The notes under the pieces were generated by a model. It had not been told where the DNA came from. It worked only from the letters and a program-made list of their open reading frames with translations, and did no database searches. This document shows, one piece after another, positions 11,428-22,924 of a DNA stretch of 64,000 bases (position 1 is its first letter; each line of letters begins with the position of its first letter). The position numbers and the translations under genes are program-made. The stretch spans positions 62,001 through 126,000 of the forward strand of contig LATX02000175.1 of the NCBI GenBank assembly GCA_001466705.2, in the 5' to 3' direction. The stretch comes from Moniliophthora roreri (taxonomy: Eukaryota; Basidiomycota; Agaricomycetes; Agaricales; Marasmiaceae).

Positions 11428-12017
11428 CAGGTTATAGGCCTCAGTCACTTATGATTAGCACCTTATAGAAATCTATCAGGCTAGACTGGATTTACCTGTC
11501 CTTTATACTGAATATTGGTTTTGTGCCTGATCTGTGCTTTCTTCTAAAGCTGCATTATTGTTGATATGATGATATGCTAATTATGTTCAATACTTAGAAC
11601 TCTATCACAATATTGTCATGCCACAATGACTCTAACTACAGCAGGTAGGACCCTCTGCACTTAGGTCAGGACAAGAGATAAGAAAAAGAGTAATCTGGCA
11701 TAGACTCTAGGTCAATACAATATTAAACTCAACAGACATAAAGTTAATGCCTAGCCCAAATGACCAAGAGGTCAAGATGGGAAAATAGGCTACAGAGATC
11801 TGGTATAAATACAGTGAGCCCATCTTAGCAAGAATAAGTGATGGAACTGGAAGAATAATTTGGAAGAAAACCTAGGTGAAATGGAATGTTCTATGAGAAG
11901 GTGGTTGTGGTGACATAAATAAGGTAAGTAATCAGATAGATAGATAAAAGATAAAAGACGAAAGAGAAGATAAAGAGACTTAGAAGAAAAGAAAGGAAAA
12001 AGCTATGCTCTATTACA
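11428..12017 (-). repeat. Putative 3' LTR of decayed Ty3 element (direct-repeat copy 1)
   Basis: About 485 bp (11428-11912) recur with high identity at 13757-14240. A GATA-rich stretch (11913-12000) recurs near 14745. On the minus strand a purine tract (AGGAAGGGGGTAATGT, about 12014-12030) sits between integrase remnants and this repeat, as a polypurine tract precedes a 3' LTR. The exact LTR ends are uncertain. Confidence 0.5.
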
Positions 12018-12480
12018 TTACCCCCTTCCTAGAGTCTATTGTCTGTGATAGATCTAAGTCTACTCTGTTTCCTTCCTCTCATGTGAGGTCTGTAGTCACC
12101 TTAGTGAAGTTTCTGTGTTCTTTCCATAGTAGTGTTGCAAAGAGTGCTGCAGCTACTCTGCTTTGTGCACTAGGACTCTTCTTGTAGAACTGCTTTATCT
12201 TTGCCTTTCTATTCTCTGAGTTCTCTGCAGGTTCTCAACTATCCTTCTCCTTACTATATTCTTCCCATCTCACCAGATACTGCATTTTCTTCCTATACAC
12301 CTAACTGTCTAATATCTCCTCTACCAGATGCTGCTCTTCTCCTTCTACCTCTACTATCTCTGGGGGTGGTGCATATTCTCCATTGACTTCATTGCCCTTC
12401 TATAGTGATAAGTGATTAATATAGAACATGTTGTAGACCTTTATCATTGGTAGCAACTTGGGATGGTAGTCCAGGTTGTT
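12018..12480 (-). pseudogene. Ty3 integrase C-terminus plus chromodomain remnant
   Basis: The minus-strand reading from about 12480 gives a GPY-like tail followed by a clear chromodomain block: P-P-E-I-V-E-V-E-G-E-E, then V-E-E-I-L-D-S, Q-Y-L-V-R-W-E-E-Y-S-K-E and E-P-A-E-N. Stops occur in place of Trp or Arg codons (TAG for TGG, for example). This end belongs to a chromovirus family different from element B, whose chromodomain sequence differs. It is decayed. Confidence 0.65.
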
Positions 12481-12839
12481 AGATTTTATGAGGATAGAGG
12501 TAGTGAAGTCAAGGATACTGAATAGAAACATTTGTTACCTCATTGGTCTGGGTAGACCTAAGGACAAATAGGTGAGGTACTATTGCTAAGTACAGCTGGC
12601 TTATATACAAAGCTAGTACAAAGGAATAGATATAAATAGTAAATCATATGAAAGCTATAAAGTATATAAGTGGGAATGGTAACTAGGTAATCCATGTGTA
12701 TCTGTCAATATGAGATAAATCATCAGTGTAAGTATTACTGCATCAAGTTTGCTCCAACATATATCCATGATTTCCAACACAGGTCTTCTATATACATGCT
12801 TACAGAAAGTGATGGTTGCATGATCATGATTCAAATAGA
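12481..12839. other. No recognisable gene
   Basis: AT-rich DNA between retroelement debris and the Tc1-like remnant. Nothing was recognised. Confidence 0.4.
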
Positions 12840-13640
12840 TGCATCATAATCTTTTCATGTACAATTCCTACCACAACTGTGTATCTTCCTATGTCTCAAT
12901 GTGAATATGACTCAAAGAACCACCTAATAGATGCTATACTGGCTGGTAGTACCATTAAAGAAGCCTCAGAACTCATTGGAATTCCATACAACACTAGCAG
13001 AAAAATATGGCAGAAGTTTCACAAGACTGGTTCTACCAAGAATAGACCATGCAGTGGCTGCCCAACAAAAGTCACTGACAGAACAAAGCAGCAACTAATC
13101 AGAACTGCCAAAAAAAACTGTTGAATACCATTCAGTCAACTTGGTAATCTGGTTGAACCCAAGTTGTCAGCTACCACAGTCTGGAAACATCTTGGAGAGG
13201 CTGAGTACCATCAATAGGTTGTGGAACAGGTGCCATGGCAGAAGAGAAAGAGGAATGCATAGGCATGTAAATGGAAGGGAACTAACTGGTCATTGAAGGT
13301 GTAGTCTGATGAATGTTATGTCTAGCAGGAGGAGTGTGGGAGTTAGGTTTATGTTATGTGTTGTGCAGGAGAGGAATTGAATAATGATTGCTTGGTCTCA
13401 TCATTTAAGCAGTCTAGCATTTGGGTCATGATCTGGAGTTGTATTATGAAGGACAAGAAGGGGCCACTAATTGTGCTAGAATATCTAGGAGGCTGTGGAG
13501 GTGGTATGACTGCGAAGAGGTATCAGGAACAGGTTCTGGAGGGTGCTCTTCTGCCATTCTACACTCCAATGAAGCCAGAAAGGTTTGAGCTAATAAAGGG
13601 ATATATTAATGTGTGTAGATACTATACAAAATTTCTTGGA
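12840..13640 (+). pseudogene. Tc1/mariner-type transposase remnant
   Basis: An N-terminal helix-turn-helix region (I-K-E-A-S-E-L-I-G-I-P, then T-S-R-K-I-W-Q-K-F) is followed by the G-R-P-like segment R-P-C-S-G-C-P. After several stops, the catalytic core around the first Asp reads S-D-E-C-Y-V, then F-K-Q-S-S-I-W-V-M-I-W-S-C-I. A M-T-A-K-R-Y-Q-E-Q-V-L-E block comes next. This is the order of DDE Tc1-like transposases. The segment that would carry the second Asp and the final acidic residue is not readable. Two in-frame stops and the truncation make it inactive. Confidence 0.7.
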
Positions 13641-13756
13641 TCAGTGTGACATGAAATGGCTGAATGGGAGTAGTGGGAATGCAATGGTGAGCAAGTGAAA
13701 AATATAATGTCACATGTGACTAACCATCACTTTCCATGAGCATGTGTATATTCCTG

Positions 13757-14794
13757 CAGGTTATGGGCCCCAGTCACTCATGATTAGCACCTTATAGAAA
13801 TCTATTAGGTTAGACTGGATTTACCTGTCCTTTATACTGAATATTGGTTTTGTGCCTGATCTGTGCTTTCTTCTAAAGCTGCATTATTGTTGATATGATG
13901 ATATGCTAATTATGTTCAATACTTAGAACTCTATCACAATATTGTCATGCCACAATGACTCTAACTACAGCAGGTAGAACCCTCTGCACTTAAGTCAGGA
14001 CAAGAGATAAGAAAAAGGGTAATCTGGCATAGACTCTAGGTCAATACAATATTAAACTCAACAGACATGAAGTCAATGCCTAGCCTGAATGACCAAGAGG
14101 TCAAGATGGGGAACTAGGCTACAGAGGTCTGGTATAAATACAATGAGTCCATCTCAGTGAGAATAACTACTGAGAATAGAAGAATAATCTGGAAGGAAAC
14201 CTGGGTGGAATGGAATGTTCTGTGGAAGGGTGGCTGTGGTAATTGCTGAACCTGGAGGTTCAGCTGTATATAACAAGATCTGCATGAGCCAGATCATCAA
14301 CATTAGTAAATACCCATATATGTATAACCTCATGTGACCTATAGGTAATTTTGTCTATTTTTGCTTTCTTGTCATGTCTCTGTTCATATCTGGAATTGTA
14401 CATCTCTGCCTTTATCTCTTGTTACTTAATATGAGCCACCATATTAAGATTTTTAAGCAGTAATATGGGCCTGCAAGGAGCCTGCTGGAGGCAGGGCAAC
14501 AAGCAGGCACCCATGTTTATAGTAGGCTGTATACAAAGCTATTCAGGGTGTCATGTGCTTTGAGGGATCTGAGCAATCTTATCCGTTATCCTACTACATC
14601 CCTCTGGAGCTGGAAAATTCTTTATTCCAGAAAAACCTTATGTCTCTGCCTTGTATTTTTGTGTAGTATAGATGTAGTATAGATTTTATACAAGTATCTA
14701 CTTCAGGTTCAGCTCCTGCCTCAATGAGGCCCAATCCCATGTGATATAAATAAGGTAAGTAATTGGATAGATAGATAAAAGATAAGATAAGGGA
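13757..14794 (-). repeat. Putative LTR, direct-repeat copy 2, with ~490-bp insertion
   Basis: 13757-14240 matches 11428-11912, and the match resumes at about 14740 with the GATAAATAAGGTAAGTAAT segment. About 490 bp (14245-14735) lacking from copy 1 splits it. That insert starts near TGCTGAACCTGGAGGTTCAG and carries CAGGTTCAGCTCC near its end, suggesting a secondary mobile insertion. It has no ORF. Confidence 0.5.
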
Positions 14795-15110
14795 ACTTCA
14801 TTGCCCTTCCAGTTGTGGACCTTCATCATTAAGGCAGTAGTCCAAGTCTCCTATGTGTTCTTCTACTTTGAAGGGGCCTAGCTGTCTTGGGCCTAACTTT
14901 CTGCTTAATGCCCTTCGCTGCAAGCCACACCTTGTCTTCTGCTTTGAACTTGTGTGCTTTTCTCTTCTTCTCCTCATATGCTTTCTTCATCTTCTCTTTT
15001 CCCATCTGCAATGCTACCTCTGCCTCCTCTCAAATCTTCTTCAGCCCCTCCAGACATGCCTCTAAAGCAGAGAACTTGTTTATATATTGCCCTGCTGGGA
15101 CAGGTTGGTA
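14795..15110 (-). pseudogene. Ty3 integrase C-terminal fragment
   Basis: The minus frame reads M-K-K-A-Y-E-E-K-K-R-K-A-H-K-F, then A-E-D-K-V-W-L-A-A-K. It is followed, in a shifted frame, by G-P-F-K-V-E-E-H-I-G-D-L-D-Y. This is the typical tail of a chromoviral integrase (GPF/Y module). It is truncated on both sides and frameshifted. It probably belongs to the same family as the chromodomain remnant at 12018-12480. Confidence 0.6.
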
Positions 15111-15327
15111 ATTTGTCTAAGATAAGACTAGTGGAAAACTACCCAAAAAGATAACCTCCAAAAGTCTAACTCAAGTAGTTGTGCAAGTGTGGATTGACAT
15201 GATCAGAGTTACCACACTTAGAATGCCAACTAAACTCTTAGCTAGGTTGATTCTCTCTTATTGAAGCAATCTACTTCAAAGTGTTCACCTCCAGAGGAGT
15301 ATATATGGGTTTTAAAAGGGTTCATAT

Positions 15328-15380
15328 TCAAACACACAAACACACACACAAGAACACAGTGCACAAAGCACAAAACACAA
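15328..15380 (+). repeat. Imperfect (CA)n-rich microsatellite
   Basis: A run of CACA-type repeats with AAG and GTG interruptions. Confidence 0.6.
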
Positions 15381-15479
15381 GAGCTACAGTCCTATCAAAA
15401 GACTTAGTAGCCAATAGTGCTGCTTTGATTTCCTTCTCATCTGTCAGCTGCACTGTTGCTCCTATTGTTGTTTCTTCTT

Positions 15480-15890
15480 CTTCTGGTTCTACTTTTGGCC
15501 AGCTTCCAGATGTCCTTCAGACATTTTGAGTTTTGGGGTTCTGGGTCTCAGGGATTTCTTGAGCACTTCAAGAAGTTTCTGAAATGGATTGGTTTTGTCT
15601 AGCAAGCTGGAGGAGATATCTGGTGTAGATGATCCTTCTCTTATGGATGTCTTTATGAATGGTAAGGGTTCTGAGTCTTCTTCTTCAATGCCAGGAGCTG
15701 TGAATTCTGGGATTGAGGTTTTCTTTGTTTTGGGTTCTTCAGCTGGTGCCTCTTCCTGAAATGGCTTCAAGAGCAATAGCCTCAGCAATGGGGTCAATAT
15801 CTGTCTGTGTGACTGATGAGTTAGCAGTGGGATTGCTGACCCACTGGGATTCAATATGGATTGGGTTTGTAAACTGTGCCATTTTTCTTC
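15480..15890 (-). pseudogene. Ty3 Gag N-terminal remnant (element C)
   Basis: The minus-strand ORF at 15489-15854 and its flanks parallel the leader/gag start of elements A and B: a T-P-L-L start, an acidic stretch, N-P-F-Q-K-L-L-E-V-L-K-K-S and then a Met-Ser-Glu start-like site. It lies between the LTR at 16036 and older debris. The rest of gag and pol is missing. Confidence 0.6.
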
Positions 15891-16023
15891 TGCTTCAGCA
15901 ATATCTCATTTAAGTTTCTGTTCCCACATAAGTGGGGCTTTGGCTTCTTTGGTTTCCTTGTTGAACAATGTCTTGTCAGTTTCTATAGATGATGCCTAGA
16001 CCTTGGTGGGTCAACAATCAAAG

Positions 16024-16033
16024 AGCTTGACCT
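16024..16033 (-). promoter_or_regulatory. Putative self-primer binding site of element C
   Basis: AGCTTGACCT, 2 nt from the LTR start, is complementary to AGGTCAAGCT at 16172-16181 inside the LTR. The spacing is as in elements A and B. Confidence 0.55.
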
Positions 16034-16035
16034 TG

Positions 16036-16459
16036 TGTTACATTACTTGTGCCAACAAGCAACAAGTCAACTCTCCACCTTATCTCCAAAGGCAGAACAA
16101 CAAGAATCAAGTTAGAGAATGAGTCAGAGGTCAGAGATTGGTCACTGCATTGACACTGAAGTATATTAACCAGGTCAAGCTGAAGAGCCATGGCTCTGGT
16201 ATGTGCACTTAAATATGTACATCTGATAGCCACATAATGTTCTGTATGTAAGCAGTAGTACCAGATAAATATAAGTAATTGTCTGGCACTGCCAGTGTAT
16301 GCTGACTAGCTAATGTTACATGTGTGAGAAATAGAAGAGAGCTGGGAAAGTGTATGTGTCTAATGAAATGGGAAGCATATAGAGAGGAAAAAGGGAGCTG
16401 AGAAGGTGAATGTGTCCAATAGAAGGGGTAGCATAGGAAAAGGGAGGGGAAATATAACA
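16036..16459 (-). repeat. 5' LTR of decayed Ty3 element C
   Basis: A 424-bp repeat with a TGTTAC...ATAACA plus-strand outline and the family core AACCAGGTCAAGCTG at 16169. CpG-poor and diverged from the LTRs of A and B. Confidence 0.6.
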
Positions 16460-17201
16460 GCAGTCCTATAATATCAGACTATTGGTATATATGGTGTGCT
16501 TCTAATTGACTATATATTGTTAAATATCTGTTAGTATTTAATAATAATATACAACTTTTATCACATTTATAAGAAGTATCCTAGCCTCTTTGACTTCTAG
16601 TAGCAAATGTTAATATATTTTTACAGATATCTAGAGGTACCTATGGATATCCATGAGTACTCTGTATCTGTAGCCATAGGCAGTGGATGTCTGTGGGAAC
16701 AAATATATAAGGGTATAGATATCAGTCAGATATCCATAGGTAAGAATACAAATAACCTGTAGACAGACTTATGAAAAGCTCTGAGTAGGAGTGTCAGATG
16801 AAGAGTAGTACTATCAGTCCTTAACTTTCTTATTATTCATGATGACACTTGTCAATGTATCTATTGATAGGTACCAACAGCCCACTTATGCTGAATGTGC
16901 TACCTGGACTCTTGAGTGACCTACACACCAAAGTACTTAGATCTCTGGGTTACTAATACTTGCAGGTTTTGAAATAGACCTACTCTTGAGTGCCCACATG
17001 TTGAGAAACTCATGCAGAGCTCTGTCACTCACCTCCTCCATGTTAATATTAAGTATTCACACTTTCTGTCTTGAAACATATATAAATATTTTCACTAAGT
17101 CTAAGTCTGGTTGCAGACCAGTCAAGGTTAGGAGCAGACTTCATTTGCACTATATTAGAACACCAAAGTGATCTATTAGCAACAAATACCAAGATAGAAG
17201 T
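16460..17201. other. No recognisable gene
   Basis: AT-rich intergenic DNA downstream of the 7TM gene. It contains short GATATC/TATCCATAG motif repeats around 16630-16740. Confidence 0.4.
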
Positions 17202-18764
17202 CTATGCAGCCTGTTCCTTGCCTAGGTTTTCTGTTCTCTCTGCCAATGAGCTGGCCTCAATGTCAACTGTCTGTACAAATGATCTAGTATCCAAATTCCC
17301 AGATTCCAGACCTGCTTCATTGGCAAAATGAAGAGATGACACAACTTGGTTCATGCTTGTTTGTTCAATAGTTTTGCCAGCAGCTGCCCGTATAATGATC
17401 AATGTTGGTGCAATTCCCTATAAGTGGCATTCAAGTTAGTTGATGATAATAAAAGACAAAATGTTGGACATACAGCAACCTGATACACAATAACAAAAAA
17501 TGAAAAAGGTGCTAAACCATGAACCTCTGGATCAGCCAATAATTCATACACAACAGTAGTAGTGAGGAAGATAGCGTAGAGAATTCCACTCTCCAGGCTG
17601 ACAAGTCAAGTGAGAATGAGTCCTCTAAATCAAAGGAGAGTTGAAAAACATACATGATAGCTACAATTGTGTTATACTTGGTTTTAATAGCAGGTCCCAA
17701 ATGTTTCCTTGCTTCTCGGCTGATCCACCATATGCGACTAGCTACAGGAAGTAAGTTAATGTTCAGTTTTCATGAATCAGATGGGACTGACCTGTGAGCA
17801 ATGTCAAAATCATATTAACAGCCATGTTTGCAAGCCAGAATGCACTGTCTATAATATTGCCCTGGAAGTATAGTCTTCTTTTTGCTGGATCAGTAGTGTC
17901 ACTGGCACCAATGACTATGAAAGCAATGGAAACAGTTTCACAAACTAGTACCAGTGCCAGAATGAGCTGGGTAATGCAATAAATTTGAGGGAAGACTTAC
18001 TAGCTAGTGAAAGTATAACAAAGATCAGTGGGAATGCAATCCATTTGGATGAGCCCCATATCACATAGCAGTGATGGAGCTGAATAGATCCAACAATGAG
18101 CTTAGAAATCCATAAGGTAGAACTACTATGAGGGACATACTAGCATCAAATCTGTAGTAATCCTATTTCAAATGAATCAGCTGGTAGGTCCAAACACATG
18201 GCAAAGAGCTTACACCAAGCATAGTGGCAGAGTGATTTCAAAGCCACTGAATAGATCAAGAAGACTCTTAGTCATGACAAATCTGTGTAAAGTAACCTCT
18301 ACATACGCCATGATTGTCTTCACATCATCATGCTTCAAATATGCCCAAAATGATGCCCAATCCTGATTTTTTGTGAATGTGAATTCCAGAGTTGCTTGTC
18401 GGGCCACAATAAGGATTTGCACAATATTATGCAAACTGTTAAGGGTAAAAAGCACTGTAGTGAAGAATATATAGAGTCTCCGGTTTGGTCGGTCTTGCCG
18501 GCAGATGAGAATCTGGAGAGAAATAACGAATAGGACAGTGTAAATCCCTGACACAGGTTGCATATCAGATGCCCATAGTGACTGCTGAAGGGTTTGAGCT
18601 TACCATAGACATAAAGCATAACCTAGAGAAATAGAGAAGTCCTGAGAGGGAGGAACTGACAAGAAGAGAAAACATACAGTGAGATTTGCCATTGGCTGCA
18701 CTAGGATGGTTGTGATTGTATTGAAAGGTGCAATGTCCTCTTCAGTTATGGAGGAGTTGGACAT
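17202..18764 (-). CDS. Multi-pass (7TM-type) integral membrane protein, copy 2, apparently intact
   Basis: A nine-exon model keeps one frame throughout: 18678-18764, 18604-18622, 18214-18547, 18141-18162, 18001-18079, 17792-17944, 17654-17741, 17474-17597 and 17202-17417. All eight introns are GT-AG and 50-61 nt long. The product is 373 aa. Motifs typical of the lineage-expanded membrane proteins of mushrooms are in order: L-Y-V-Y-G-I-Y-T-V-L-F, T-D-L-M-L-L-H-H-C-Y-V-I-W-G, S-R-I-W-W-I-S-R-E-A, L-E-S-G-I-L-Y-A-I-F and G-I-A-P-T-L-I-I-I. About seven hydrophobic helices alternate with short loops, and the tail is polar. It probably lies in a cellular membrane. Ligand and function are unknown. 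It is the only copy of four here without a lesion. Confidence 0.75.
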
Positions 18765-19969
18765 GGTATCAAGTCACAGCGCAGGGGATGCAATGAACCA
18801 AGCCTCACTTTTATACTTTTCACTTCACTTGCACTAAACATATGGGGAAGGGGTGATTGTTTCTAGACTCTATCAAGATGTTGTGTGAGATGGGCATTGC
18901 ATGAATGATGGGGTGGATCTGAAAGTTGCTGACATGGTGGTTAGTTTGTCCATGATGAGCAAAAATCCCAATCCAAGAGCTACAATATCTAACTTTATTC
19001 ATAGGCAATGGTTTTCAGTAGAATGTTCATCTATGTCCTAAGGAGCAGCAGCATATTGTGGATATGAACAGAGGGCCTACATACCAGTTCAATCAAAATA
19101 TTCGAGTTGTGGCCTCCTCCTTGAAGCCCGAGAAAAAGATCTGCGCCGCCGCCACCGATAAGGCTAGGTTCGATCACCCGTTTTCCAAAAGGCAGAAACC
19201 GAGAAAGGAATGACGGGAGAGGTCGGAAGACTAGTGGTCACTAAAGACAATTCCGACTTGGATCAGAACTTCTTTCTTCAATCTTGCAGTGTTCAACATA
19301 CCTAGTGGTACTGTTCTTGTCAACAATCTTGCTACTTTGGATAAATTCTTGGTATGGTGAATTGTTGCCATTTTCTCCCCCGAGATTAGTTCCGCCGCCA
19401 ACTCAGAATCCGCCGCTCGCACGGTTGGTAGATAGAATTAACACAGAGTCTAAAAACCATTGGTTCGTGAATTGCGGCCACTGCCAAACTGTACATTGAG
19501 GCGTACGTCGGCGAGTACGCTTTTGCAATAAATCAACTGTCAATAAGGATGCACTGACACAAAATCCATGTATACCCACATCACCATTACTAGGTACGCC
19601 AACAACCACATGTAATCGGAATAAAAGGCTCTCGAGTTCGCCCGTTTTAAGCTTCAGGAACAGTGCAATGACTGCAGAGGATCGCCAGGCAACTAGGCGG
19701 TGATCGAGGCTTGGGGACAGTCCTTTGCGAATAGGATTTCGTCACGAGGATACATTACTACTATGCCGCAGTATCCTTGCAGCTCAGGTGCGACGGTGAA
19801 TAGGTGTCATAAGTAGAACAAGGACGTGGTGAGTTTTTATCCTAATTTTGACACGCTTGCGAGATCCGACGGTAGAGCAAGTCCAGATCCGGTCCAACCG
19901 CAAGTCATCGTCACTGTTCAGGCGTTTCGTGACAGTGACAGCGAAGGTAAGCTGATAGATTATAGCTGT
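18765..19969. other. Upstream region and spacer, no gene recognised
   Basis: This is the putative promoter of the 7TM gene (minus strand), followed by spacer collinear with copy A. No convincing ORF is seen. Confidence 0.45.
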
Positions 19970-20790
19970 ACCTGGCTACAACGCATCAGTCTGATACAGC
20001 GCTGGATGATTCCTTCGTAGTGTACTGAACTCGCCACAGAAATAGGTCGCTATATCTCGGGTAGTATATTGGTTGTCTCCAATCCCAAGGCGAACAAAAC
20101 GGAGAGAGAAATCTTCATGGTCGAATCCTCGACTCGGATGAGCCCGAGGTTCTGGACGACTGGCGATGAAGAATATGTGGGGAAAACGCTGGGGTGGATG
20201 CGACAACCATTCGGATCTGTGAGACACTCATCGAGGTCATCAATAGCAATGAGATTTGGGCTGACTCTGAAACATGACTCTAGAATCAGGTTTCGAATAA
20301 ATGGCTGACAATTTCGGGGTCCGACGGTCTGAACGAATCACTCCGCTGATGAATGGGGCAAGTGGACAGCTCGCAGTGCCTCTGATGTGAGAAACTGGTA
20401 GACGACTGTACAGACGAAGGGATCCAATTTGTCGCGTATACGATCGTCGCGCGAAAAGAAAAAGCTGGTAGCCAATCTATGACCTGCGTGCTTTTCCGAT
20501 AGATTCTGTGCAATCGTCGACTTTCCAACACCAGCAAGTGCATACATCCAACACGCTCGCACGGTCTTTAACTCGTTCAAACTCCATTGATTAAGCTGTC
20601 CAAAGACATCAATGCGAGTTCCTGGATGGCATTTGGCCGGAGGAAACGGTTGCTTTGCATCGTAGAAGGCGCTGGTAGCAGCATATTCCGATACGGATGC
20701 AAGAATTTAACTTATATTCGCTACATCCATCACGAGTGACCTGAGCTAGCAAAAATGGATTATACTCAGCCGAGCCTGTTTGTGGAAACG
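19970..20790 (-). pseudogene. NACHT-type P-loop NTPase fragment, copy B
   Basis: The minus-strand reading gives P-P-A-K-C-H-P-G-T-R then C-W-M-Y-A-L-A-G-V-G-K-S-T-I-A-Q, an intact Walker A. A T-S-F-F-F-S-R-D-D block follows. Downstream the Walker B region is shifted out of frame. This architecture matches the N-terminal part of fungal NACHT NTPases of the NLR-like class. The repeat sensor domain is absent and several frames are needed, so it is a fragment, but its ATP-binding loop is preserved, unlike copy A. Confidence 0.65.
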
Positions 20791-22480
20791 TTTGGTCTTT
20801 GTCTATCAAGGTGAATTCACCGGCGTGGGTCGGAGAAACTGTGTGAAGGAGAGAAGATATATGGATTGGGCCGTTCGTGGTCCGAAACTTTTTGAGGATA
20901 TGACTGGATTTTTGGGACACCTGATGAGTTCAGAGTCAGACAAGATGTGCTAGAACGAATTCAAAAGAGGTCGTACTTGTAGTCCAATTCGTGGTCGTTG
21001 ACTGAACACGTGGGTGCAGTCCTCTTCTTCCTCAACCACCACATCCAATCTCCCTTTCCTTCTGCATTTCAACAAACGCTTCATAAAACAGCCAAAATCT
21101 CATTTCATGGCCTATATCCCGAGAGGAACCTCTGTACACAAGGTTTCCATACGTCAACGCACAGCCTACTCCCGTTGGATCCACCGCTTGGCTTTGCCCG
21201 ACACCGCTTCCTTCAACGTGGCATCAACCTTCCTCTTATCAAGTAAAAGGACCATCGGTATCGTTTCTGAAACCAGCAGAGGGGGAACAGAGCGTCAGAT
21301 GCGCGGAAAAGCCACTGAGGCGTATCTTGGAGACATGATGTTTCTTTCCCTGGACTAGGTGCGCCTTCTTGCTTCAACTCCTTTCCTTCTACCCCTCTTA
21401 ATATCTTCTGGGCAGGCTGCTCAGCATGCTCGTGCAAAAGATACCGGGCTCAACTTGATTTTCTATGCTTTGACTATTTTCGAACATCCTGGAACATCAT
21501 GGAAAATTACCTCGACACTTTGAACCCCTTGGCCTCGTAGGAAGACAGGCATACATCTCCACTCTAGGGCCTTCGGAAGTGCCAATTTGTGCGAGTCAAG
21601 CGAATGTTCTTGCCCTTCCATGTATATTCAGTCTCCCAGGTCTCTTCACCCACTTATGGCCTTCGTTCTTTTAGGCCCGCCGCCAGCATCTTCGTTGGCT
21701 AGTGCTATTCCAACCACGCACCAAACGCTAGCATCTCTTTCCGTGTGTGAGAATGCCGAATGGTTATCCGTGATCGCAACGAATTGGGGTAGAACTCTAA
21801 ATGTTTGGTGAGCTCTGCTTACCTATGGCCATTCCGTCATCCCAACGCCTTTGCAGAGACCCCTCAACCCGGCGCCATCTTCACAAGCACTGTCTTCGCT
21901 GAAGCTAACACTCGTCTCAGCTGTACATCTTGCGGATACACTGGTTCTCTGAAGGCGAGTAAACCCGATAAAGGGCATGTTCCTCCGTTTATCTTGCTCG
22001 ATCTTCATGGCTGTCCGAGAGCACTCGTGATACCAACTTACACTTGCAACCATTACCTCTAGGCTCATGGTATGTCACTCGTGCACTCTTTTCTTCACGA
22101 GTACTTACCCCGATACCCTTCGCGAATCGTCAGTTTATACAGATGGCTTCATAACGCTCTTATTCGAGGCAGTTCCGCCAAGAGTATTGCGACTGATTAG
22201 CACCACTCCTAGCACGTCGGACCGACTATCCGCGAAAGTACTCTCATGTTCTCGGTACGTCGTCCATCGCCTTCATGAACGATGGACTGATGTTCTTGCC
22301 TAGCGCCCATCATGCGCGTAGCCTTGCTTCGATAATCCAAAGCAGTCGGTCTCCGCGATTAGCTTCTCCAAAGCGCTCATACTTGCCACACCAAATCACT
22401 CTTTCGTGCGCTACTTACTGCCGCAAGAAGAGCCCACGAGGCGGAAGGATGACAAGTCGTCTGATAAGGAGTCTTACGTC
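20791..22480. other. Unrecognised, partly coding-like region
   Basis: A 114-codon plus ORF (21014-21358) and further plus readings to about 22300 are shared with copy A up to about 21960. The reading L-H-E-Y-L-P-R-Y-P-S-R-I near 22100 also looks protein-like. The frames are broken and the family is not recognised. It may be the remnant of a multi-exon plus-strand gene. Confidence 0.35.
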
Positions 22481-22520
22481 GGCCTGATGGTCTAGTAGTA
22501 TGATTCTCCCTTTGGGGTTT
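22481..22520 (+). pseudogene. 5' half of tRNA-Pro
   Basis: It is identical over the first 32 nt to the intact tRNA-Pro at 22693 (acceptor strand, D arm, 5' anticodon stem CTCCC), then reads TTTGGGG, an anticodon loop with TGG. No 3' half follows within 170 bp. Confidence 0.7.
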
Positions 22521-22692
22521 GAAGCCCTGGATACTTGTACTCATATATGCGGAATATGTTTTCTCCCCGTTTCTACGAAACAGTCCAACCCGAGTTAACT
22601 TTGCTAAACGGGGTTGTCTAGAATTATGTGGAGATTAGGATGCTACGTAGTTTTGCATTACTATATTGCTAGACATTGCTCCCGCTTTCAAC

Positions 22693-22795
22693 GGCCTGAT
22701 GGTCTAGTAGTATGATTCTCCCTTCGGGTTACTTAATCCTCCCCACCGCCGGGGATCTATGGGAGAGGTCCCGGGTTCAATTCCCGGTCAGGCCC
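22693..22795 (+). tRNA. tRNA-Pro(CGG), intron-containing
   Basis: The acceptor stem GGCCTGA pairs with TCAGGCC. The D arm is GTCTAGTAGTATGA. The anticodon stem CTCCC pairs with GGGAG, the loop gives anticodon CGG, and an intron follows position 37. The T arm is CCGGG-TTCAATT-CCCGG, with discriminator C at 22795. Internal A and B boxes look intact, so Pol III transcription is likely. A T-rich stretch follows within 30 bp. Confidence 0.9.
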
Positions 22796-22924
22796 TTCAT
22801 TTTGGGTTTATTTTATTCTTCCCTGGTTCATGACTCTGAGATTTTGTGTCTACAGGTCGTACTTTGCCTAGATGATGCTCTTGAAACGGTTTAACTGGCC
22901 ACGCTCAGCAAATGCTGAATAAGC

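Larger units (their letters stand above)
18128..21960. repeat. Segmental duplication, copy B (CpG-retaining)
   Basis: Direct paralogue of 3195-7330, in the same order and orientation. It keeps CpG at many sites where copy A has TG or CA, so it is closer to the ancestral sequence. Confidence 0.85.

Noticed and set aside
17967..18000. A 34-nt intron in the 7TM gene
   Set aside because: Using its AG breaks the frame. The next AG gives a 56-nt intron, in line with the others, and restores the frame.
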